This document shows, in pieces, positions 43,962-52,961 of a stretch of 64,000 bases of DNA (its first letter is position 1; every line of letters begins with the position of its first letter). Source of the stretch: Algibacter_G agarivorans. Lineage in GTDB: Bacteria; Bacteroidota; Bacteroidia; Flavobacteriales; Flavobacteriaceae. The stretch spans positions 62,001 to 126,000 of the forward strand of contig NZ_BAABJJ010000014.1 in assembly GCF_039543245.1 (NCBI RefSeq), given 5' to 3'. The translations under genes and the position numbers were made by a program. Below the pieces are notes generated by a model that saw nothing but the letters and a program-made list of their open reading frames with translations, did no database searches and was not told the origin of the DNA.

Positions 43962-44158
43962 ATAAAGTAAGCTTTAAAATGAAGCGGAATTATTCTGATT
44001 TTAACATATAATGAACCCTTATAGTAAAAATAGAAAACAATAGTTAATCCCTATTAAAAATGAATGCGAATAAAGCGATTTAAAGCACTTTAATAAAATT
44101 GACTAGTATTTGGGTATTTGCTTGCAAGAAGAAAGACTGTGCTAAATAGAAATCGATT

Positions 44159-45004
44159 TTAACTGTTTTTAATGATATAAATTAAAGATGAAGCTTCTTT
44201 TGTACTTAGCGCTTTAATATTTGAAAGCAATCCAATCCAAAACCCGTTGATAGGATTCATTTTTCCAGACTTATACTTTTCAGAAAGTAAGCTAACATAA
44301 TACGCATCAAACAACATTGGTTTTACTTTTATAACTTCCATAGATTGTTTTGAAACCAATTTTGAAATGGAATCCTGATTAAAATGCCAAAGATGCCTCG
44401 GCACATCATAAGCTGCCCAAAACTGTTTATAATATTTTGCATCGTAACTTTTATAATTGGGAACAGCAATAATTAAAGTCCCATTTGGTTTTAAAAGTTT
44501 TTTAAAGATGTGAATATGATCTTCTAAGTTTGGCAAATGTTCTAATACATGCCAAAGTGTAATCACATCAAAACTATTTGATTTAAACTTTGAAAGTTGT
44601 TCCGTTTCAAAAATCGAATTATTCGTTTTTTTATTGGCAATTTCTCGGGCTTGATCATTAGGTTCTATTCCCGAAACAATCCAACTGTTTTGTTGTGCCG
44701 TTTGTAAAAAATCGCCTGTCCCACATCCTACATCTAAAATATTTTTATCTTCAGAAGCAAACGAATTAATTAACTTTAATTTCTTATTAAGTGAAATTCT
44801 TCTAACTAGGTGATATATTTTTTCGAATAGATTTCTTTTAGAATCTGTATGCGAAATATAATCTTCGCTTTTATAAAATTCCGGTAATTTATCTGTTGAT
44901 GGTTGTGGCGAAGTTTCGAGAAAACCGTATTCAGGATTCTGAATTAATATGAATTCCTCTCCCGAAACGGAGTGGTCTTTTACTTTTAAATTTTCTTTAG
45001 CCAC
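44159..45004 (-). CDS. Class I SAM-dependent methyltransferase
   Basis: 281-residue methyltransferase of the Methyltransf_23 type. A short N-terminal region (YGFLETSPQPSTDKLPEFYK) precedes the SAM-binding motif I KNILDVGCGTGDFLQTAQQN at about residues 87-106, motif II FDVITLWHVLEHLPNLED, and LIIAVPNYKSYDAKYYKQFW. The segment YDVPRHLWHFNQDSI is typical of this family. The substrate cannot be named. It stands alone between the OmpH-like gene and the mnmG region. Confidence 0.83.
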   Translation of the reverse strand: MAKENLKVKDHSVSGEEFILIQNPEYGFLETSPQPSTDKLPEFYKSEDYISHTDSKRNLFEKIYHLVRRISLNKKLKLINSFASEDKNILDVGCGTGDFLQTAQQNSWIVSGIEPNDQAREIANKKTNNSIFETEQLSKFKSNSFDVITLWHVLEHLPNLEDHIHIFKKLLKPNGTLIIAVPNYKSYDAKYYKQFWAAYDVPRHLWHFNQDSISKLVSKQSMEVIKVKPMLFDAYYVSLLSEKYKSGKMNPINGFWIGLLSNIKALSTKEASSLIYIIKNS

Positions 45005-45087
45005 GAATACACGAATGTTTAAAAACTATTTACTAAAACTTATCTTGGGTTTCCTCTTATAAATGTTTGACAAATGATATAATATTT

Positions 45088-45171
45088 GTCAGTCTGAGCT
45101 TGTCGAAGACTTTCCTTAACCAACAGTTCTATTTATTTTATGTTGTGCGCTTCGACAAGCTCAGCGTGACA
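45088..45171. repeat. Inverted interspersed repeat (CTGAGCTTGTCGAAG family)
   Basis: CTGAGCTTGTCGAAG at 45094-45108 and its exact reverse complement CTTCGACAAGCTCAG at 45150-45164. They are flanked by GTCAGT and GTGAC and separated by a 41-base spacer. The sequence looks like the REP-type intergenic repeats common in Flavobacteriaceae (recall). Confidence 0.65.
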
Positions 45172-45224
45172 TCACAACTTACAATTGGCTATATTATTGT
45201 ATTTTAATCCTAGGAAAAAAAACA

Positions 45225-45240
45225 TGTTCCACGTGGAACA
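45225..45240. promoter_or_regulatory. parS: parS-like ParB binding site 1
   Basis: TGTTCCACGTGGAACA is a perfect 16-base palindrome that fits the ParB/Spo0J consensus TGTTNCACGTGNAACA at every fixed position. It lies 29 bases downstream of the mnmG stop. A second copy lies upstream of mnmG. parS sites normally cluster near the replication origin. Confidence 0.8.
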
Positions 45241-45268
45241 TATCAAATTTCAAACGTCCATGATCGAC

Positions 45269-47140
45269 TTAGCGCCCCATATAAACCAATAATACGGATA
45301 TATCGTTTGGTGAAACACCACTAATTCTAGATGCTTGAGATACCGTAGCGGGCTGAATCTTTTTCAACTTTTCTCGTGCTTCAAAACTCATCGATTTGAT
45401 TTGTGAATAGTCAAAATTCTCAGGAATCTTTACATATTCTAATCTCGTTAATTTGTCAGCATTGTTCTTTTCTTTAGCAATATATCCAGCATATTTCACT
45501 TGGATTTCAGCTTGCTCAATCACTTCCCTGTCCAAATTATTATCTTGAATGTAAGATTCTATACTTTCTACTTTTCTAATATCATCCATCTCAATATTTG
45601 GTCTAGCAAATACTTTAAAAAGCTTTCCGGATTGTTTAACAGGTGCTGATTTCTTAGACTCTAAAATCGGATTTATAATTTCTGGCTTGACACTTTCAGT
45701 TTCAAAAAACCTAACAAATTTCTCTGCAGCTTCATGCTTTTCTTCCATGCGTTTTAAACGCTTTTCAGAAGCTAATCCCAATTCAAATCCTTTTGGCGTT
45801 AATCGTTTATCTGCATTATCCTGACGCAATAAAGTTCTATATTCTGCACGTGATGTGAACATACGATAAGGTTCTTCAGTCCCTTTAGTAATCAAATCAT
45901 CAATCAAAACACCTATATATGCCTCATCTCTTTTTAAAGTAAAAGGGTCTTTTTCTTTTACTTTTAAACTTGCATTTATACCCGCCATTAACCCTTGGGA
46001 AGCAGCCTCCTCATAACCCGTTGTTCCATTAATCTGGCCAGCAAAATACAAACCTTCAACAAGTTTAGTTTCTAGCGTATGCTTTAGTTGCGTAGGCGGA
46101 AAATAATCATATTCAATAGCGTACCCTGGTCTAAAAAATTTCACGTTTTCAAAACCAACAACAGAACGCAATGCTTTAAACTGCACATCCTCTGGTAAGG
46201 ATGTAGAAAACCCATTTACATAAACCTCGCAAGTGTTCCAGCCTTCTGGTTCAATAAACAATTGGTGCTTATCTTTATCTGCAAAACGATTTATTTTATC
46301 TTCAATAGATGGACAGTACCTTGGACCCAAACCTTTAATCCTACCATTAAACATAGGCGACCTATCGAAACCTTCGCGAAGCAAATCATGTACCTCAAGA
46401 CTTGTGTAAGTCATATAACAAGAACGCTGATTTACGAGTGGTTTTGTAATATCCAAATATGAGAATTTTTCAGGGTTTTCATCTCCAGGCTGCTCGGCCA
46501 TTTTAGAATAATCTAAAGACCTTCCGTCAACCCTAGGAGGAGTTCCTGTTTTCATTCTACCAGACTCAAAACCTAAATCAACAAGCTGTTCTGTTATTCC
46601 TGTTGCAGCTCTTTCACCTGCTCGTCCTCCACCAAAATTCTTATCGCCTATATGGATTAATCCATTTAAAAAAGTACCGTTAGTTAAGACAACAGACTTC
46701 GCTTTTATTTCAATTCCTAATGATGTTTTTACCCCGACTACTTTGTGATTTTCCACTATCAGTGCAGAAACCATTTCTTGATAAAAATCAAGATTAGGTG
46801 TGCCCTCTAAAAGCAATCTCCAATCTTCAGCAAATCGCATTCTATCACTCTGCACCCTCGGACTCCACATGGCAGGTCCTTTAGATTTATTCAGCATTTT
46901 AAATTGGATAGCAGACGTATCAGAAACAATACCACTATACCCTCCAAGGGCATCTATCTCTCTCACAATTTGCCCCTTAGCAATACCTCCCATAGCAGGA
47001 TTACAAGACATTTGTGCAATGTTCTGTAAGTTCATGGTAACAAGTAGCGTTTTGCTTCCCATATTTGCAGCAGCCGCAGCAGCTTCACTTCCTGCGTGAC
47101 CCGCTCCTACAACTATAACATCATAAACTTCGTTAAACAT
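45269..47140 (-). CDS. mnmG: tRNA 5-carboxymethylaminomethyluridine synthesis enzyme MnmG
   Basis: FAD-dependent enzyme that, with MnmE, modifies the wobble uridine of tRNAs (formerly GidA). About 623 residues. Features are YDVIVVGAGHAGSEAAAAAA (FAD dinucleotide fold), MSCNPAMGGIAKGQIVREID with the conserved cysteine, FLNGLIHIGDKNFGGGRAGE, GLGPRYCPSIEDKI and GTTGYEEAASQGLMAGINAS. I chose the ATG at 47140 (MFNEVYDVIV) over a codon at 47164. The gene is flanked on both sides by parS-like sites. mnmG is origin-proximal in many bacteria. Confidence 0.96.
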   Translation of the reverse strand: MFNEVYDVIVVGAGHAGSEAAAAAANMGSKTLLVTMNLQNIAQMSCNPAMGGIAKGQIVREIDALGGYSGIVSDTSAIQFKMLNKSKGPAMWSPRVQSDRMRFAEDWRLLLEGTPNLDFYQEMVSALIVENHKVVGVKTSLGIEIKAKSVVLTNGTFLNGLIHIGDKNFGGGRAGERAATGITEQLVDLGFESGRMKTGTPPRVDGRSLDYSKMAEQPGDENPEKFSYLDITKPLVNQRSCYMTYTSLEVHDLLREGFDRSPMFNGRIKGLGPRYCPSIEDKINRFADKDKHQLFIEPEGWNTCEVYVNGFSTSLPEDVQFKALRSVVGFENVKFFRPGYAIEYDYFPPTQLKHTLETKLVEGLYFAGQINGTTGYEEAASQGLMAGINASLKVKEKDPFTLKRDEAYIGVLIDDLITKGTEEPYRMFTSRAEYRTLLRQDNADKRLTPKGFELGLASEKRLKRMEEKHEAAEKFVRFFETESVKPEIINPILESKKSAPVKQSGKLFKVFARPNIEMDDIRKVESIESYIQDNNLDREVIEQAEIQVKYAGYIAKEKNNADKLTRLEYVKIPENFDYSQIKSMSFEAREKLKKIQPATVSQASRISGVSPNDISVLLVYMGR

Positions 47141-47222
47141 AATTACTGTTTCTATTAATATCAAAAGGTTTCATCCCTATACCTATTGGGAGCGCTCTAC
47201 CTGACATTATTTATTTAATTCT

Positions 47223-47250
47223 ACAATGTGTTCCACGTGGAACACATTGT
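47223..47250. promoter_or_regulatory. parS: parS-like ParB binding site 2 within a 28-base perfect palindrome
   Basis: The core TGTTCCACGTGGAACA is at 47229-47244 and extends to a perfect 28-base palindrome (47223-47250, outer arms ACAATG and CATTGT). It lies between ybeY and mnmG, downstream of a -7 box, so it would be in the mnmG leader. Confidence 0.8.
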
Positions 47251-47263
47251 AATTTTGAGTTTG

Positions 47264-47271
47264 CAAATATA
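47264..47271 (-). promoter_or_regulatory. -7 box for mnmG
   Basis: Minus-strand TATATTTG, in the gap after the ybeY stop and upstream of the 28-base palindrome, about 123 bases before the mnmG ATG. Confidence 0.45.
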
Positions 47272-47288
47272 CGATGAAATCTTTAATC

Positions 47289-47699
47289 CTAAACTAATTG
47301 AGATAAGTAGTGGTTTTCTTTTGCCCTCATTTCCTTTGCATCATCATCCGTTTTATCTTTGTACCCACAGTAATGCAACACACCATGAATCATAACTCGA
47401 TACAATTCTTCTTCAATTGAAACACCAAAATCTTTAGCGTTATCAGCTACTCTTTCAACAGAAATGAAAATATCTCCTTGTATAATTTTTCCGACTGAAT
47501 AATCAAAACTAATAATATCGGTTAGAGTATCATGTTTTAAAAATTCCACGTTTAATTTATGAAGATAATCGTCGTCACAAAACACATAGTTAATCTCCTC
47601 TAATTTGTATTCCTCAGAAGCAATTGCATCAGTAATCCATTTTGAAATCTGCTCCTCTGATTCCAACTTAAAATCGGTTTCGTAATTGAAATTAATCAT
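47289..47699 (-). CDS. ybeY: Endoribonuclease YbeY (rRNA maturation)
   Basis: Single-strand endoribonuclease involved in 16S rRNA maturation and ribosome quality control. The 136 residues match the family. The core shows HDTLTDIISFDYS and the metal-site segment YRVMIHGVLHYCGYKDKTDD. The usual motif is HGxLHLxGYDH. Here the third histidine is replaced in YKDKT, a variant I believe is normal in Bacteroidota. Its start overlaps the end of the DUF4175 gene by 8 bases. Confidence 0.92.
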   Translation of the reverse strand: MINFNYETDFKLESEEQISKWITDAIASEEYKLEEINYVFCDDDYLHKLNVEFLKHDTLTDIISFDYSVGKIIQGDIFISVERVADNAKDFGVSIEEELYRVMIHGVLHYCGYKDKTDDDAKEMRAKENHYLSQLV

Positions 47700-50600
47700 T
47701 CGCTTTTTTGAAATATTCTTGTACTTTATTTTTGTAAACTTGCTGCAAAGGTAAAGCTTGTCTGTTTAATATTTCTGTTGTTTGAAAATATTGTTTAGCG
47801 GTTGGTATTTGATTATTTGAGTTATTATCGAATCTATTTTTATTGGTTTCAGATTCTCGTCTATTATCTTCACCCTGTTGAAACGTAGCATTCTCTAATT
47901 TTAATAATTGATGTTTCAGTTCCATCATCTTTTGAAGTGTTTGATTCGTGAATCCTTTGTTCAATAAATCCAATTCAATGTCTTCCATTTTTCTAACCAA
48001 TGCATCACCATTTCCGCCCATACCCTCTTTAGCTATTTTATCTTGAAGCGCTTGTCTTAGTTGTTGTTGTTGTTGGTAGATTTCGTAAAGTAATCCGTTT
48101 TGGTCTTCATTAGTACCTTCTCCTTCCCCACCAGTTTGTTGACCGTCCTTTCCTTTATGGTCACCTTTTTCCTTACCTGACTTTCCATCTTCACCCTTCT
48201 CCCCTTCTTTCTCTCCTTCACCTTCTTGTTTTCCTTCGCCGTCTTTAGGACTTCCTTTTTCTCCTTTTTTCATGCCTTGCTCCATCATCTTGTTGAGCTC
48301 TTCTTGACTCATAATAATATCTGGCAACTGCATATCGCTTTCACCTCCTTTACCTGCAGACATACTCATACTTTCTTGCATGTTGTCTAACACATTACTT
48401 AAAAAATCTGCAAGATTATTGGCTGCTGTAACAGTGAATTGTTGATTGGAAACCCCTTGATACAATTGATTTTCGGCTAATAAATTTAAGGCCTTATCAA
48501 TGTTATAATACACTTCGGTAATTTCTTTATTAACCTGCTCCGATAACTTTGGTTGACGGAGCGATAAGGCAAACAAACTATCATCAATATGTTCGAAATG
48601 TTCTTTTAAATAACTTTGTTTTTTAAGATAGGTTGCAAATTTATTGTGATTAACATCGATAGATTTAAATTGATCCATGAGCGCTTCTTGGTCAAAAGAA
48701 AACAAGACAAGATTGTCTAAAATCTGTCTTAGCATGTCTGTGTCTTCCTGCATTTGTTCGCCACCACTCGATTGCATAGCACTTTGCATTTGCTGACTCA
48801 TTTGCTTCATTTTTTTAGCCGCTTTCTTCTGGCTTTTTTGAGCGTTTTTTAAATTTTGTTTTTTACTTTCTTCTTGTTCCTTTTTTTCTTGATCAGAATC
48901 TTGAGGTTCTTGCGGCTCTTCTTCTTTTTTATCTAATTCCTCCGATGCTTTTTTCTGTTCATTTTCAACCTCCTTTTCATCTAATTTATCTCTAGGAATA
49001 TCTATTGGCTTTTTTAAAGCCTTACTATCTTTTTCGAGTTCTTCTATTTGCTTTTTATAGTCTTCAAATGCTTTATTCAATTCGTCTTGCTTGTCTTTGG
49101 TGATTTCCTCCTCAGACTTGTTAGATAGTTTCTCTTGTTCTTCTGATAGCTTTTCTAAATCATCTTTGAGCTTTTCTAACTTCTTTTCAACATAAAAACG
49201 TTTGGTCAATTCTAAGAGTTGCTCTAAGCTTCGTTTTTTGTTTTTATTTTGTTTGGCAAGCTCATCTAACTTTTGAATTAAGTCTTCTTTATTAATTTTC
49301 TCCTGAAGTTTTTCTATTTCTTCTAAAAGCTTTTCATCTCTTTTGAGCTTTTCTTCGTTGTCCTTTAAACGCTCTTTTAAATCTTCTTTAAACTGATCTT
49401 CTTTTGGGTTTTCTTTTTGAAACTCTTGTAGGTTATCTTTTAATTTTTTATTGAAATTTTTCATCATCTCGTCTTGCTGTTTCTGACGCTTAAAAAATGA
49501 TTCTAACTTCTTTTTATCATTAAAATTTAAACTCGATTTTTCCTTTTGAGTTTTGGTTAATTCTTCTAATTTCTTCTCTTGCTCATCAAACTTTTCTAAA
49601 GACTTATTTAAATCTTTAATCGTTTCGCTTTGCTCTTCAAGTTTCTTTTGTGCTTCTTCGTCTTTAGTACGTTTTCGATAGGTAAACACACTGCTCTTTG
49701 CGCTTTTAAACCTATTAACTCTATCATTATCAATTACTTGAAAGTATAATTCATAAGGAACACCTTCTTTAATATTCAAATTATTTGGAAATGCACTGAT
49801 GAATTCTGCAATGTTTGAATTTGAAATTGGAATAGCTTCAAACTGTTTATTTTTTTCATCTTCTGAGGGATAATAAACCAATTGCAACTTGCTAAAACCA
49901 TAATCGTCGCTCACCTGTCCGTAGAAATAAAGCGTCTGCAAATCCAAACTATCTTTCTCAACTTTCAAATTGATTTCTGGATATTCATCTTTTACCACAT
50001 CAATACTGAAGGCTAAATTCTCGTAGTCTTTTAGTTTTTTATTGCTGGTACTTAACGTGTAATCATAATTATTAAACACGCGCTTAGAGGCTTCAAAAAC
50101 ACTGGCTTCATCAGAACTAAAAGCAAGGGTGTCTTTAGCGTATAAAAACACGGCATCTGTAGATTTAGTTTTAAGTTTCCATTTAATATGTGTGCCTTCT
50201 GGAACTAAAGCATTACCTGTGCTTTTTAAGGTTTCATCTTTCTTTTTAGTGTAATTTGGATAATCTAAAACCATTTCAAAACTTAATAGCGACGGTGTTT
50301 CAATAACATCCATCGTATAGGGTTTTGAGGTTACATCATTGGCCGATAACTGAAATGTAATGGCCTCTTTCGGTTGGGTAAATACGTATTCAAATTCGCC
50401 AACAGCTTTTTGTTGCAGAAAATAAGTTTCGTTATTATAGGTTATTTGAGCACTTTCTGGGGTTACGGCTCCTGCTGTTTTTACAATCAACTTAAAGTCT
50501 TTGTTTTCTATAGCATTCAAATTGTCATTCACTACAAAAAACTGAAATGGCGCGGGTGGTTCGTAAGCGGTTTTATAATCAACAACACGTTTGTAACTCT

Positions 50601-51129
50601 CATTAAACCAATCAAAATTTCCCGTAAAAAAGGTTAACAATAAAATGGCGATAGGAATAGCAGCATATTTTAAATACCCAATATTCTTCTTAAAATTAAC
50701 CGCTAATTTAAACGGAACAGGTTTTAATTCTAAAGACTTTTGCTCGATGCTAGCTAGTAGTAATTCTGATTTTGAAGCATTCTCATTAAGCTGTAAAACA
50801 TTCAATAATTTGTCATTCACTTCAGGAAAATGGTGTCCAATAATTTTTGAAGCTGTTTTATAATTTATCCCTTTTTGAAGTTTAAACAATTTTGCCAATG
50901 GGATAAAAATAAACTTGATGAGCAAGCCAAATTCAACTGTAATAAATAACCAAAATAACACCGTTCTAAAGGTTGTATTCAACCATAAAACGTGTTCTAT
51001 AAAAAGCGTAAACAGAAAGTACAGTAAACCAATAGCGAAGAACAGAATGGTTCCTTTAAGCAACTCATTCGTATAATATCGCCTAATAAATGCCTCTAAT
51101 TTGTTTTGTATGGTTTTAAAGTTATTCAT
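47692..51129 (-). CDS. DUF4175 family large membrane protein
   Basis: 1145 residues. Two to three N-terminal membrane spans (residues 23-43, 52-75 and about 150-168) precede a beta-rich extracytoplasmic region of about residues 190-480. Then comes a very long, charged Lys/Glu coiled coil (about 485-790), a helical block, and a Gly/Lys/Glu-rich low-complexity stretch near 955-1020. The C-terminus is helical. This layout fits the Bacteroidota DUF4175 family of unknown function. It is co-transcribed with ybeY (8-base overlap). An envelope structural or signalling role is only a guess. Confidence 0.8.
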   Translation of the reverse strand: MNNFKTIQNKLEAFIRRYYTNELLKGTILFFAIGLLYFLFTLFIEHVLWLNTTFRTVLFWLFITVEFGLLIKFIFIPLAKLFKLQKGINYKTASKIIGHHFPEVNDKLLNVLQLNENASKSELLLASIEQKSLELKPVPFKLAVNFKKNIGYLKYAAIPIAILLLTFFTGNFDWFNESYKRVVDYKTAYEPPAPFQFFVVNDNLNAIENKDFKLIVKTAGAVTPESAQITYNNETYFLQQKAVGEFEYVFTQPKEAITFQLSANDVTSKPYTMDVIETPSLLSFEMVLDYPNYTKKKDETLKSTGNALVPEGTHIKWKLKTKSTDAVFLYAKDTLAFSSDEASVFEASKRVFNNYDYTLSTSNKKLKDYENLAFSIDVVKDEYPEINLKVEKDSLDLQTLYFYGQVSDDYGFSKLQLVYYPSEDEKNKQFEAIPISNSNIAEFISAFPNNLNIKEGVPYELYFQVIDNDRVNRFKSAKSSVFTYRKRTKDEEAQKKLEEQSETIKDLNKSLEKFDEQEKKLEELTKTQKEKSSLNFNDKKKLESFFKRQKQQDEMMKNFNKKLKDNLQEFQKENPKEDQFKEDLKERLKDNEEKLKRDEKLLEEIEKLQEKINKEDLIQKLDELAKQNKNKKRSLEQLLELTKRFYVEKKLEKLKDDLEKLSEEQEKLSNKSEEEITKDKQDELNKAFEDYKKQIEELEKDSKALKKPIDIPRDKLDEKEVENEQKKASEELDKKEEEPQEPQDSDQEKKEQEESKKQNLKNAQKSQKKAAKKMKQMSQQMQSAMQSSGGEQMQEDTDMLRQILDNLVLFSFDQEALMDQFKSIDVNHNKFATYLKKQSYLKEHFEHIDDSLFALSLRQPKLSEQVNKEITEVYYNIDKALNLLAENQLYQGVSNQQFTVTAANNLADFLSNVLDNMQESMSMSAGKGGESDMQLPDIIMSQEELNKMMEQGMKKGEKGSPKDGEGKQEGEGEKEGEKGEDGKSGKEKGDHKGKDGQQTGGEGEGTNEDQNGLLYEIYQQQQQLRQALQDKIAKEGMGGNGDALVRKMEDIELDLLNKGFTNQTLQKMMELKHQLLKLENATFQQGEDNRRESETNKNRFDNNSNNQIPTAKQYFQTTEILNRQALPLQQVYKNKVQEYFKKAND

Positions 51130-51248
51130 GATTTGGGTAAAACCTCTTCAATATTAGTGTTTTCAACTTACTAAACTACAATTTTATTTTTTACGGGTTT
51201 TATAATTAAGTGTTAATTAAGGCCATCTATTTAATAAAAAGCAAAAAA

Positions 51249-51276
51249 CTTCTGTCTTCTGGCTTCTGTCTTCTGT
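51249..51276 (+). repeat. 7-base tandem repeat in the gltX promoter
   Basis: Four consecutive 7-base units (CTTCTGT, CTTCTGG, CTTCTGT, CTTCTGT) at 51249-51276, ending 9 bases before the -7 box TATCTTTG at 51286. They cover the place where the -33 element would be. Confidence 0.8.
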
Positions 51277-51285
51277 CTTAATACA

Positions 51286-51293
51286 TATCTTTG
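51286..51293 (+). promoter_or_regulatory. -7 box for gltX
   Basis: TATCTTTG fits TAnnTTTG, 17 bases before the ATG at 51311. Confidence 0.5.
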
Positions 51294-51310
51294 CTGCAAA
51301 TTTACAAAAC

Positions 51311-52834
51311 ATGACCAAAAATGTTCGTGTGCGTTTTGCACCTAGCCCAACAGGACCTTTACATATAGGCGGAGTTCGTACCGCTTTATTCAATTATTTA
51401 TTTGCTAAAAAACATAACGGAACGTTTGTTTTAAGAATTGAAGATACCGACCAAAATAGATATGTTGAAGGTGCAGAACAATATATTATAGACGCTTTAA
51501 ATTGGTGCGGATTAGAATTTGATGAAGGACCACAGATTCCCTCCTCCGAGGGAATGACAAAAGAGTCATATAGACAAAGCGAACGTAAACATTTATATAA
51601 GGGATATGCCGAAGAATTAATTGCTTCTGGTAATGCGTATTATGCTTTCGATACTTCTGAAACATTAGATTTTCACAGAAAAGACCACGAAGCAAAAGGA
51701 AAAACATTTATTTACAATTGGCATAACAGATTAAAATTGAGTAATTCCTTATCGCTTAGCGCAGACGAGGTTCAAGCTAAATTAGAGGCTGGCGATGATT
51801 ATGTGATTCGTTTTAAATCCCCTCAAGATGAAACGTTGCATTTACAAGATATTATTCGTGGGGATATTAAAATTGATACTAATATTTTAGATGATAAAGT
51901 GTTGTTTAAAAGTGATGGCATGCCAACATATCATTTAGCGAATATTGTAGACGACCATTTAATGGACATCTCGCATGTTATCCGTGGCGAAGAATGGTTG
52001 CCCTCTTTGGCATTACACTACCAATTATATAAAGCTTTTGGCTGGGAATCTCCAGAATTTGCACATTTACCGCTTATATTAAAACCTACAGGAAAAGGGA
52101 AATTAAGCAAGCGCGATGGTGATAAATTAGGTTTTCCAGTATTCCCGTTACAATGGACAGACCCAAAAACTGGTGACGTTTCTAGAGGTTATAAAGAAGA
52201 TGGTTATTTCCCGGAAGCCATGGTTAATTTCTTAGCCTTTTTAGGTTGGAATCCAGGAACGGAACAAGAAATTTTTACTCTTGATGAACTGATTGAAGCG
52301 TTCGATTTGAAAAAAGTACACAAATCTGGTGCGCGTTTCGACCCCGATAAAATCAAGTGGTTTAATCATCACTATATGCAAGAGCAAGATAATGATGTCT
52401 TGGCAAAAGCATTTAAATCGGCTCATCCAGAGCTTGAACCTATCGATGTAAATTATATATCGTTGGTTGTTGGATTAATTAAACCACGTGCCACTTTTGT
52501 TAGTGACTTTTGGGAGCTTAGTTCTTTCTTTTTTGCTGCACCAAAAACATTTGTTGAAAAGGCAGCAAAAAAAGCTTGGAAAGACGATACAGATGCTATT
52601 ATGAAAGAATTTGTATCAGTTATAAACAATATAGAAGCAGAGTCTGTTGAACATCTTCAAACGGTTGTTAAAGAATGGATAACCAACAAAGGCATTGGTT
52701 TCGGCAAAGTGATGCAGCCCCTTCGTTTGGCTTTAGTTGGTGATTTAAAAGGTCCAGACCTTTTCCAAATTATGTTTATGATTGGTAGAGATGCAACGGT
52801 TAGACGAATAGAACTGGCTATTGATAGTATTTAA
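51311..52834 (+). CDS. gltX: Glutamyl-tRNA synthetase
   Basis: Charges tRNA-Glu (and possibly tRNA-Gln in some bacteria, though glnS is present here). The 507 residues match the family. Features are the HIGH-type motif RFAPSPTGPLHIGGVRTALF at residues 8-27, RIEDTDQNRYVEGAEQYI, HLANIVDDHLMDISHVIRGE, and the KMSKS-type motif KLSKRDGDK near residue 265. Residues 75-86 (QIPSSEGMTKES) replace the shorter GP-rich loop I expect here. The DNA encoding them contains a REP-like palindrome, yet the reading frame is kept. A strong terminator follows. Confidence 0.96.
   Translation: MTKNVRVRFAPSPTGPLHIGGVRTALFNYLFAKKHNGTFVLRIEDTDQNRYVEGAEQYIIDALNWCGLEFDEGPQIPSSEGMTKESYRQSERKHLYKGYAEELIASGNAYYAFDTSETLDFHRKDHEAKGKTFIYNWHNRLKLSNSLSLSADEVQAKLEAGDDYVIRFKSPQDETLHLQDIIRGDIKIDTNILDDKVLFKSDGMPTYHLANIVDDHLMDISHVIRGEEWLPSLALHYQLYKAFGWESPEFAHLPLILKPTGKGKLSKRDGDKLGFPVFPLQWTDPKTGDVSRGYKEDGYFPEAMVNFLAFLGWNPGTEQEIFTLDELIEAFDLKKVHKSGARFDPDKIKWFNHHYMQEQDNDVLAKAFKSAHPELEPIDVNYISLVVGLIKPRATFVSDFWELSSFFFAAPKTFVEKAAKKAWKDDTDAIMKEFVSVINNIEAESVEHLQTVVKEWITNKGIGFGKVMQPLRLALVGDLKGPDLFQIMFMIGRDATVRRIELAIDSI
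51536..51559. repeat. REP-like palindrome inside gltX
   Basis: ATTCCCTC (51536-51543), loop CTCC, GAGGGAAT (51548-51555), then GACA. It has the same architecture as the intergenic copy at 3467-3489. The minus strand reads SFPRRRESV, the translation signature familiar from these repeats. Confidence 0.7.
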
Positions 52835-52909
52835 TACATATGACACAAAGCGTGTCATTACCATAACACAAAAGGAATTGCGAAAATTTACAACTTCGAT
52901 TGTGGAAGC

Positions 52910-52947
52910 CAACAAAAAAGCAAGCTAAATAGCTTGCTTTTTTGTTG
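52910..52947. terminator. Terminator between gltX and the beta-barrel gene
   Basis: CAACAAAAAAGCAAGCT, loop AAAT, AGCTTGCTTTTTTGTTG. It is symmetrical, so it can serve both convergent genes. Confidence 0.85.
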
Positions 52948-52961
52948 TATATATTCTAACC

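Noticed and set aside
45088..45171. Possible CRISPR or terminator
   Set aside because: There is only one inverted pair with a 41-base spacer and no repeated array. It is better explained as an interspersed repeat.
51486..51707. 73-codon minus-strand frame with an SFPRRRES motif
   Set aside because: Not a gene. The motif is the familiar translation of a REP-like palindrome, and the frame is antisense to gltX.
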